Assembly (NCBI GenBank): GCA_023399815.1
Contig: JAEWOJ010000020.1
Coordinates: forward strand, 1-12,552
Length of the DNA stretch: 12,552 bases
Direction: 5' to 3'
Origin: Pseudomonadota bacterium
Lineage (GTDB): Bacteria > Pseudomonadota > Gammaproteobacteria > Xanthomonadales > Xanthomonadaceae
In this document: positions 6,282-12,552 of the stretch, piece after piece
How the letters are laid out: each line of letters opens with the position of its first letter
How positions within the stretch are numbered: position 1 is the first letter of the stretch
Position numbers and translations under genes: made by a program
Notes under the pieces: generated by a model
Told to the model about the DNA's origin: nothing
What the model saw: the letters and a program-made list of their open reading frames with translations, nothing else
Database searches by the model: none

Positions 6282-9200
6282 ATGACGCCCGAGCCCGTCC
6301 TGTCCACGCCTCCGCAGCCGCGATGGATGCACCGCTGCATCGGCGCCTGGCGTGGCACGCTGCTGCTGCTGGCCCTGTGCGGCGGCGCCGCGCCGGCGCT
6401 GGCCAGTGGCGAACCCGGCGACCTGCGCGACTACACCCACGACGTCTGGACCACCCGCGACGGGCTGCCGCACAACACCATCTCCGACATGGCCCAGAGC
6501 GGCGAGGGCTACCTGTGGCTGGCCACCTGGGAAGGGCTGGTGCGCTACAACGGCAACGAGTTCCGGGTGTACGACCGCGGCAGCCAGCCGGCGCTGCGCG
6601 ACAGCGCCATCGCCGCGCTGCACGCCGGCCGCGACGGCGGCCTGTGGTTCGCCGATTCGCGCGGCAACCTCGGCCATTGGCGGTCCGGCGACCGCCTGCG
6701 CTACTGGGGCCGCGCCGAGGGCCTGCCCGGCACCGTCATCGACAGCGTGTTCGAGGACGCGCAGGGGCAGGTGTGGATCACCTTGAACGGCACCGGCCTG
6801 GGCCGCCTGCAACCGGCCAGCGGCCGCTTCGACCTGCTGCGGCCGGAGGGACAGGGCAACGGCTTCGTCGGCATCCGCCCGATGCAGGACGACAGCGGCC
6901 GGCTGTGGATCGGCACCCTGCGCGGGCTGATGTACGTGGACGGCGACCGCCTGCTGCCGGCCCCGGCCGCGTTCGGATTGCCGCACGGCCTGGCCTGGCC
7001 CTACCGCGCGCCGGACGGGCAGACCTGGGTGGTGGCCGGCGACACCCTCTACCGGATGCAGGGCGACGCACTGCGCCCGTGGCGCGCGCTGCCGCAGGCC
7101 GGACGCATCACCGCGCTGCTGCAGGACGGCTACGGCGCGTTGTGGGTAGGCACCGAGAACCGTGGCGTGCTGCGCCTGGACGCGGACGGCGTCGAGCAGG
7201 TGGGCCGCGCGCAGGGCCTGCCCGAGGGCCGCGTGGCGGTGCTGTTCGAGGACCACGAGCGCAGCCTGTGGGCAGGGGTCAACGGCGGCCTGTACCGCCT
7301 GCGCGAAGCCCTGTTCGGCTCCATCGGCGTGCAGGCCGGGCTGGGCAACGATTTCGTCCGCACCCTGGCCGAGGACGAGCGCGGCTGGGTGTGGATCGGC
7401 GGCAGCAGCGGCGTGGACGGGCTGGCGCCGGACGGCGGCATCCACCACGTCGCGTTGCAGCCGGCCAACGCCAACCGCGGCGACGTGTCGGTGCTGGCGC
7501 TGCTGGCGGCCGACGGCGAACTGTGGGCCGGCACCTACGGCGACGGCGTCTACCAGCTGAAGGACGGGCGGACGCTGGCCCGCTACGACCACGACGACGG
7601 CCTGCCCAACAACCACGTGCGGGCGCTGGCGCGCGCGCGGGACGGCGGCCTGTGGGTCGGTACCCGCCAGGGCGTGGCGCTGCTGCGCGACGGCGAGGTC
7701 CGGCCGCTGCAGGCCGCCGGCCTGCCGCGCACGCTGGTGCACGCACTGCTGGAAACCGACCGGGAGCTGTGGATCGCCGCCCTGTCCGGGCTGTACCGCT
7801 ATGCCGATGGCGTGGCCGAGAACATCCGGCTCGACGACGACGACGACGCGGGCGGCAAGCGGGTGCTGGCGCTGTACCACGACCCGGCCAGCGACACGCT
7901 GTGGGTCAGCAGCGACCGCGGCCTGTACCGGCTGCGCGGCGGCAAGGTGGCGCACGTCGGGCTGGAGCAGGGGCTGCCGGTGGACGCGGTGTTCCAGATG
8001 GTGGTCGATGGCCGCGGCTCGGCCTGGCTGGGCAGCAACCGCGGCGTGCTGCGCATGGGCTACGCGCAGCTCGACGCGGTGGCCGACGGCCGCGCCGCGC
8101 GCGTGGGCGTGGACCTGTACGGCAGCCGCGACGGCATGGCCAACGCGCAGGGCAATGGCGGCTCGGGCACCAGCACGCTGCTGGCCCGCGACGGCGCGGT
8201 GTGGTTCGCCACCGCCGGCGGCGCGGCGGTGGTGCAGCCCGAGCGCATGCGCCGCTTCCGCGAGCTGCCGCCCCCGGCGGTAGTGGTGGAAAGCCTGCTG
8301 GCCGATGGCCGGCCGCTGCCGTTCTTCGAACAGGGCCATGAAGTGCACGTACCGGCCGGCACCCGGCGCCTGGTCATTTCCTACGCCGCGCTGACCTACC
8401 TGTCGCCGCAGGGCGTGCGCTACCGCAGCCGGCTGGACGGCTTCGACCGCAACTGGGTGCCGCGCGGCAGCCACCGCACCGTGGAGTTCACCTCGTTGCC
8501 GCCGGGCGACTACACCCTGCGGGTGGAAGCCGCCAACGGCGAGGGCGCCCGCGCCGGCGCCGCCGCGGTGCTGCGCCTGCGCATCGCCCCGTACTGGTGG
8601 CAGCGCAGCGCGGTGCGCGTGGCCGCGGTGCTGGCGCTGCTGCTGCTGGCATCGGGCCTGTACTGGCGGCGGCTGGTGCAGTACCGGCGCGACACCGCGC
8701 GGCTGGCGCAGCTGGTGGACGAGCGCACCGACGACCTGAAGCGCCAGGCCGAGCGGCTGGCCGAGGCCGCCCGCGAGAAGCAGGGCCTGCTCGACCGCCT
8801 GGGCGCGCAGGCGCGCCTGCTGGAACGGCAGGTCCGCCAGGACGCGCTGACCGGCCTGCCGAACCGGCGCGCATTCGAGGAGCGCGCGCCGGCCGAGGTC
8901 GCGCGCGTGCAGGCCGGCGCGCCGTTGTCGCTGGCGCTGCTGGACATCGACCACTTCAAGCGCATCAACGACGAGCGTTCCCATGCCGTCGGCGATGCGG
9001 TGCTGCGCCGCTTCGCGCAGGTGGTGGGGACGGTGTGCCGGTCCGGCGATTTCCTGGCCCGCCTGGGCGGGGAGGAGTTCGTGCTGCTGCTGCCGGGGCT
9101 CGCGCTGGAGGCGGCCGGCCCGCTGTGCGAGCGCATGCGCGAGGCGGTGGAGCGCTCGGACCTGGCCGACGTCGCGCAGGGGCTGCCGGTCACGGTCAGC

Positions 9201-9323
9201 ATCGGCGTGGTCGAGGCCGGCACCGAATCGACCCTGGAAACGCTGATGGAAGCGGCCGACATCGCCCTGTACCGCGCCAAGAACGCGGGCCGCAACCGGG
9301 TCGAGCGCGCTGGCCGCGCCTGA
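6282..9323 (+). CDS. Membrane sensor diguanylate cyclase: 14-blade propeller, Y_Y_Y, GGDEF (paralogue 1)
   Basis: A 1013-residue protein expected to sense a periplasmic ligand and make c-di-GMP inside the cell. A signal segment (TLLLLALCGG to ALA, about 26-42) is followed by 14 W-centred Reg_prop blades, tryptophans from residue 79 (LWLATWEG) to 641 (VWFATAGG). That number suggests two seven-bladed propellers. A Y_Y_Y immunoglobulin-like domain (about 688-772, SRLDGFDRNW, LPPGDYTL) precedes a membrane helix (about 778-796). A charged coiled coil (800-850) then leads to the GGDEF domain (854-1010). GGEEF is at 929-933, with the I-site RSGD at 920-923 and DIDHFKRIND upstream, so the cyclase should be active and product-inhibited. 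Propeller plus Y_Y_Y sensors are best known from hybrid two-component glycan sensors; the ligand here is unknown. Odd: (GAC)5 at 7833-7847 encodes five aspartates absent from the paralogue. The start is uncertain (6282 or 6327); MTP also begins paralogue 2, favouring 6282. Confidence 0.92.
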   Translation: MTPEPVLSTPPQPRWMHRCIGAWRGTLLLLALCGGAAPALASGEPGDLRDYTHDVWTTRDGLPHNTISDMAQSGEGYLWLATWEGLVRYNGNEFRVYDRGSQPALRDSAIAALHAGRDGGLWFADSRGNLGHWRSGDRLRYWGRAEGLPGTVIDSVFEDAQGQVWITLNGTGLGRLQPASGRFDLLRPEGQGNGFVGIRPMQDDSGRLWIGTLRGLMYVDGDRLLPAPAAFGLPHGLAWPYRAPDGQTWVVAGDTLYRMQGDALRPWRALPQAGRITALLQDGYGALWVGTENRGVLRLDADGVEQVGRAQGLPEGRVAVLFEDHERSLWAGVNGGLYRLREALFGSIGVQAGLGNDFVRTLAEDERGWVWIGGSSGVDGLAPDGGIHHVALQPANANRGDVSVLALLAADGELWAGTYGDGVYQLKDGRTLARYDHDDGLPNNHVRALARARDGGLWVGTRQGVALLRDGEVRPLQAAGLPRTLVHALLETDRELWIAALSGLYRYADGVAENIRLDDDDDAGGKRVLALYHDPASDTLWVSSDRGLYRLRGGKVAHVGLEQGLPVDAVFQMVVDGRGSAWLGSNRGVLRMGYAQLDAVADGRAARVGVDLYGSRDGMANAQGNGGSGTSTLLARDGAVWFATAGGAAVVQPERMRRFRELPPPAVVVESLLADGRPLPFFEQGHEVHVPAGTRRLVISYAALTYLSPQGVRYRSRLDGFDRNWVPRGSHRTVEFTSLPPGDYTLRVEAANGEGARAGAAAVLRLRIAPYWWQRSAVRVAAVLALLLLASGLYWRRLVQYRRDTARLAQLVDERTDDLKRQAERLAEAAREKQGLLDRLGAQARLLERQVRQDALTGLPNRRAFEERAPAEVARVQAGAPLSLALLDIDHFKRINDERSHAVGDAVLRRFAQVVGTVCRSGDFLARLGGEEFVLLLPGLALEAAGPLCERMREAVERSDLADVAQGLPVTVSIGVVEAGTESTLETLMEAADIALYRAKNAGRNRVERAGRA

Positions 9324-9335
9324 CCGCGCCTGCTG

Positions 9336-9345
9336 GACCATGGTC
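9336..9345. promoter_or_regulatory. Perfect 10-bp palindrome between the two propeller cyclases
   Basis: GACCATGGTC is a perfect palindrome in the 82-base gap, 12 bases after the stop of the first gene and about 28 bases before the TACCAT -10 candidate. The position suits an operator near -35 to -45. Chance occurrence is quite possible. Confidence 0.2.
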
Positions 9346-9372
9346 GGGGCTGCGCGCGCCGGGCAATCCCCC

Positions 9373-9378
9373 TACCAT
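9373..9378 (+). promoter_or_regulatory. Candidate -10 element of the second propeller-cyclase gene
   Basis: TACCAT (9373-9378) lies 28 bases before ATG 9406. There is no good -35 (CTGCGC sits at 17-base spacing). The implied leader of about 20 bases has no Shine-Dalgarno. The gene may instead be co-transcribed with its upstream paralogue, 82 bases away. Confidence 0.25.
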
Positions 9379-9405
9379 GTGCGCACTTTTCCCCGTTCGT
9401 GCAGC

Positions 9406-12400
9406 ATGACGCCCCCGCCGCAGTCCGACCGCAGCGACCGCAGCCTCCGGGCGGACGTGCCGGTGCAATGCCGCCTTTCCTCCCGCCGCAGCGACCGCCG
9501 TTCCCGGTGGTGGCTCGGGCCTGCGGTATTGCTGGCCTGGCTGTCGCTGCTGCCGGGCCTGGCGCAGGCGCTGGAAAGCACGCCGCCGTTGCACGACTAC
9601 GCCGTCGACATGTGGACCTCGCGCGAGGGCCTGCCGCACAACTCGCTGCGCGACATCGCGCAGACGCCCGAGGGCCACCTGTGGTTCGCCACCTGGGAAG
9701 GCCTGGTGCGCTACAACGGCCTGGACTTCACCGTGTACGACCGCGGTTCGACGCCGGGCCTGCTCGACAACGGCGTGGGCGCCCTGCAGGTGGGCCGCGA
9801 CGGCGCGCTGTGGATCGGCGACTCGCGCGGCAACGTGCTGCGGCGCGAGCCTGACGGGCGCTGGGACACCTGGCCGTGGCGGCCGCCCGCGCCGAACGTG
9901 CTGATCCAGTCCATGCGCCGGGACAGCAAGGGACGGCTGTGGCTGCTGTATGAGGGCAAGGGCCTGGGCTACCTGACGCCGGAAGGGCAGCTGCACTTCG
10001 AGCCGCCGCCGGCCGACGTCCCGATGAACATGACCTTCACCTGGTTGGCGGTCGATGCCCAGGACCGGGTGTGGGTCGGCACGCTCGATGGCCTGGTGGT
10101 GCGCGGCACCGACGGCGTGCTGCGCCGCGCGCCGGCCAGCTATCGCTTGCCGCGCGGCGTGGTCTGGCCCTACCGCGCGCCCGACGGCGCGCTGTGGGTC
10201 GTGGCCGAAGGCGCGCTGTACCGGCTGCAGGGCGAGAAACTGCAGCGGGTGAGGGAACTGCCCGGCATCTCGCATCCGACCGCACTGCTGCAGGACCGCC
10301 ACGGCGAACTGTGGCTGGGCACCGAGAACCAGGGCCTGTTCCGCATCGGCGCCCGCGGCGTCGAGCACATGCCGTCCACGCGGCTGCTGCCCAAGGGGCG
10401 CATCGTCAGCCTGTTCGAGGATGCCGAGGGCAGCATCTGGGTGGGCGCCAACGGCGGCCTGTTCCGGCTGCGCGAGACCCTGTTCAGCAGCTACACCACC
10501 CAGGACGGCCTCAGTGGCGACTACGTGCGCACCGTGCTGGAAGACCGGCAGGGGCGGCTGTGGGTGGGCGGCGCGTCCGGTCTGGACCGGATGGAGCGCG
10601 ATGGCCGCATCGTGCCGGTGCCGCTGCTCAACCGTGCCGGCAAGCCGCCGTCGGTACTGAGCCTGGCGCTGGACGGCGACGGCAGCGTCTGGGCCGGCAC
10701 CTTCGGCGATGGCGTGTTCCGGATCGACGGCGCCGGCCGCATCCGCCGCTACGACAACCGCGATGGCCTGCCCGGCGGCAACGTGCGGGCGATGGCCGCC
10801 GACCACGACGGCGAGGGCGTGTGGATCGGCACCCAGCGCGGGGTGGTGCGGCTCGATGCCCGCGGCGTGTACGTGCCCGAGGCGCAGGGCATGCCCACGG
10901 GCCTGATCACCGCGCTGTACAGCGGCGCGGATGGCCTGTGGATCGGCACCATCGAAGGCGTCCGCATCCTGCGCGGCGACCATGTGCAGTCGCTGGACGT
11001 GGACCGGCTTGGGGGCGGGCGCAGCATCTTCAGCTTCATCGAGGTCGGTGGCGCGATGTGGATGACCTCCGACCGCGGGCTCTACCGCTATCGCGACGGG
11101 CAGCTGGCGCGGGTCGGGCTGGAGCAGGGCATGCCGGTGGACACGGTGTTCCACATGGTGCCCGACCGCATCGGCAACGTCTGGATCAGCAGCAACCGCG
11201 GTGTGCTGCGCACTACGATGATGGCGCTGGACGACGTCGCCGACGGCCGCGCGCCGCGCATCGAGGTCGAGCGCTACAACGAGATCGACGGCATGTACAA
11301 CGCCCAGGCCAACGGCAGTACCGGGCCGTCGGCGGCGCTGCGTGCCGACGGCACCTACTGGGTCGCCACCGCCGGCGGCCTGAGCACGGTCGATCCGCTG
11401 CGGCTGCAGCGGTTCCGCGAGCGGCTGCCGCCGCCGGCGGTGGTCGAGAGCGTGCGGCTCGATGGCGCGCCCCTGCACTGGCAGGAGGGCGGCCGCACCG
11501 TGGTGCCCGGCGGGCACCGGGTGACGGTGGACTACGTGGGCCTGAGCTACCTGATGTCCGACCGGATCCGCTACCGCACCCGGCTGGATGGCCTGGACCG
11601 CGGCTGGATCGAGCGCGGCAACCAGCGCAGCGTCGAGTTCATCGGCCTGCCGCCGGGCGACTACACCCTGCACGTGTCGGCCGCGCACCCGGGCGGGCAC
11701 TGGAGCGGGAGCGAGGCGACCTGGAGCTTCACCATCGAGCCCCGGCCGTGGCAGCGGCGCAGCGTGCAGGCGGTGGCCGGCGTCCTGCTGCTGCTGGCCC
11801 TGGTGGCGCTGTACCGCTACCTGATCCACCGCTACAAGACCAGCAACATCCGCCTGGCGCGGCAGGTGGACGAACGCACCGCCGACCTGCAACTGCAGGC
11901 CGAGCGCCTGCTGGCGGCCAACCTGGAGAAGACCGAGCTGGCCGAGCGCCTGCGCGAGCAGGCCGAGGCGTTCGAGCGGCAGGCGCACGAGGACCCGCTG
12001 ACCGGCCTGCCCAACCGCCGCGCCTTCGACGAAGGGCTGGCGCGCGATTTCGCGCGCTCCCAGCGCAGCGGCCATCCGCTGTGCCTGGTGGTGCTGGACA
12101 TCGACCACTTCAAGACCGTTAACGACACCTGGACGCACAGCGTCGGCGACCAGGCGCTGCGCGAAGTGGCGCGGCTGCTGGCCGCCAGCTGCCGCGATTC
12201 GGACCTGCCGGCGCGGCTGGGCGGCGAGGAGTTCGCGCTGCTGCTCAACGACACCGCGCTGGACGAGGCGCAGCTGGTGTGCGCGCGCCTGCAGGGCCTG
12301 TTCCATGCGCAGCGCAACTGGGCCGGCATCGAGGGGCTGCGGGTGACGTTCAGCGCCGGACTGGTGCAGCTCGGCGCCGGCGACCGCACGCCGCTGCTGC

Positions 12401-12471
12401 TGTTCCAGCGCGCCGACAAGGCGCTGTACCAGGCCAAGAGCGACGGCCGCGACCGGATCTGCCTGGGGTAG
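9406..12471 (+). CDS. Membrane sensor diguanylate cyclase: 14-blade propeller, Y_Y_Y, GGDEF (paralogue 2)
   Basis: A 1021-residue tandem paralogue of the preceding gene with the same architecture. The N-terminus is arginine-rich and long (MTPPPQSDRSDRS...RRSRWW), followed by a hydrophobic signal/anchor (LGPAVLLAWLSLLPGLAQA, about 37-55). Fourteen propeller blades follow (tryptophans from residue 93 to 652), then Y_Y_Y (about 699-782, RTRLDGLDRGW, LPPGDYTL), a membrane helix (about 788-807) and a coiled coil (to 860). The GGDEF domain is 863-1018. GGEEF is at 939-943, the I-site RDSD at 930-933, and DIDHFKTVND is intact. Some stretches are near-identical at DNA level to paralogue 1 (for example around 9690-9720 against 6522-6553), while blade surfaces differ. 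That is the pattern expected if both make the same output from different ligands. ATG 9406 is chosen because it gives an MTP N-terminus like the paralogue. The upstream in-frame ATG at 9340 lies inside a palindrome and before the likely promoter. Confidence 0.92.
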   Translation: MTPPPQSDRSDRSLRADVPVQCRLSSRRSDRRSRWWLGPAVLLAWLSLLPGLAQALESTPPLHDYAVDMWTSREGLPHNSLRDIAQTPEGHLWFATWEGLVRYNGLDFTVYDRGSTPGLLDNGVGALQVGRDGALWIGDSRGNVLRREPDGRWDTWPWRPPAPNVLIQSMRRDSKGRLWLLYEGKGLGYLTPEGQLHFEPPPADVPMNMTFTWLAVDAQDRVWVGTLDGLVVRGTDGVLRRAPASYRLPRGVVWPYRAPDGALWVVAEGALYRLQGEKLQRVRELPGISHPTALLQDRHGELWLGTENQGLFRIGARGVEHMPSTRLLPKGRIVSLFEDAEGSIWVGANGGLFRLRETLFSSYTTQDGLSGDYVRTVLEDRQGRLWVGGASGLDRMERDGRIVPVPLLNRAGKPPSVLSLALDGDGSVWAGTFGDGVFRIDGAGRIRRYDNRDGLPGGNVRAMAADHDGEGVWIGTQRGVVRLDARGVYVPEAQGMPTGLITALYSGADGLWIGTIEGVRILRGDHVQSLDVDRLGGGRSIFSFIEVGGAMWMTSDRGLYRYRDGQLARVGLEQGMPVDTVFHMVPDRIGNVWISSNRGVLRTTMMALDDVADGRAPRIEVERYNEIDGMYNAQANGSTGPSAALRADGTYWVATAGGLSTVDPLRLQRFRERLPPPAVVESVRLDGAPLHWQEGGRTVVPGGHRVTVDYVGLSYLMSDRIRYRTRLDGLDRGWIERGNQRSVEFIGLPPGDYTLHVSAAHPGGHWSGSEATWSFTIEPRPWQRRSVQAVAGVLLLLALVALYRYLIHRYKTSNIRLARQVDERTADLQLQAERLLAANLEKTELAERLREQAEAFERQAHEDPLTGLPNRRAFDEGLARDFARSQRSGHPLCLVVLDIDHFKTVNDTWTHSVGDQALREVARLLAASCRDSDLPARLGGEEFALLLNDTALDEAQLVCARLQGLFHAQRNWAGIEGLRVTFSAGLVQLGAGDRTPLLLFQRADKALYQAKSDGRDRICLG

Positions 12472-12475
12472 ATGG

Positions 12476-12549
12476 GTAGTGCCGGCCGCTGGCCGGCAAG
12501 CGCTGCAATACCGACGGAAGCGAGGTTGCCCGCCAGCCGCCCGCACTAC
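12476..12549. repeat. Inverted pair of GTAG-type REP elements (SMAG-like, REPIN-like)
   Basis: Five bases after the last gene a GTAG-headed unit (12476-12498) folds as GCCGGCC-GCT-GGCCGGC (12481-12497). A second 23-base unit lies in opposite orientation (12527-12549, ending in CACTAC). The 28-base spacer between them shows nothing else. Head, loop and length match the SMAG repeats described for Stenotrophomonas maltophilia, REP elements usually mobilised by RAYT transposases; none is in the window. The minus-strand unit differs at three stem positions, each G where the first has C, which breaks its own stem. The two units still pair with each other except for three mismatches, so a 74-base element could form one long hairpin. 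It probably also marks the transcript 3' end of the cyclase pair. Confidence 0.8.
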
Positions 12550-12552
12550 CGG

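Noticed and set aside
6264..9341. 1025-residue open frame on the minus strand opposite the first propeller cyclase
   Set aside because: Very high GC at third codon positions removes stops from the antisense frame. The translation is Ala/Gln/His/Arg/Val-rich without any domain, while the + strand frame has clear propeller, Y_Y_Y and GGDEF motifs.
9340..9405. Upstream ATG at 9340 for the second propeller cyclase
   Set aside because: It lies inside a palindrome and upstream of the TACCAT box, lacks a ribosome-binding site, and the added residues have no counterpart in the paralogue.
9196..12546. 1116-residue open frame on the minus strand opposite the second propeller cyclase
   Set aside because: Same codon-bias shadow; low-complexity composition, no recognisable motif, and it runs through the REP pair and the intergenic gap.
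1..12552. CRISPR arrays, tRNA/rRNA genes, IS elements, integrases or toxin-antitoxin pairs
   Set aside because: Looked for on both strands; no regularly spaced repeats, no transposase or recombinase motifs and no RNA gene signatures were seen.

Overview
The window comes from a very GC-rich gammaproteobacterium, almost certainly Xanthomonadaceae (Lysobacteraceae) and most likely Stenotrophomonas. The protein types and codon use fit that family. The strongest clue is a GTAG-headed palindromic repeat of the Stenotrophomonas SMAG/REP type at the right edge (12476-12549). The genus call is inference; no database search was possible. All genes lie on the + strand.

Layout. (1) 1-635: 3' end of a fused acyl-CoA mutase gene, icmF, followed by two hairpins (643-669, 699-716). 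(2) 884-2518: a soluble PAS-PAS-PAS-GGDEF diguanylate cyclase. (3) 2519-2833: a 315-base stretch without an intact gene. It holds a decayed second copy of the icmF 3' end (about 2561-2633), a terminator-like hairpin (2649-2670), an imperfect inverted repeat (2698-2737) and a candidate promoter (2775-2804). (4) 2834-3880: a Tat-exported LD-carboxypeptidase of family S66. (5) 4021-6116: an OmpR-family response regulator and its EnvZ-like histidine kinase, joined by an ATGA overlap. (6) 6282-9323 and 9406-12471: two tandem paralogues, each a large inner-membrane sensor with a 14-blade beta-propeller region, a Y_Y_Y domain, one membrane helix, a coiled coil and a GGDEF domain. (7) 12476-12549: an inverted REP pair.

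How the parts fit. The theme is envelope sensing and c-di-GMP synthesis. Three diguanylate cyclases, all with an intact RxxD inhibitory site and none with an EAL or HD-GYP partner, lie within 12 kb. Two would read periplasmic signals through propellers; one would read a cytoplasmic signal through PAS domains. A periplasmic sensor kinase and a peptidoglycan-processing enzyme lie between them. No direct functional link among these genes can be read from the sequence.

The least ordinary observation is the duplicated icmF tail on either side of the PAS cyclase. The last codons of icmF reappear 1999 bases downstream at about 86% identity over the best 51 bases, now frameshifted and untranslated. 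This suggests the cyclase segment entered at the 3' end of icmF, bringing a replacement tail and leaving the older tail to decay. I did not find a wholly new defence or mobile system here.
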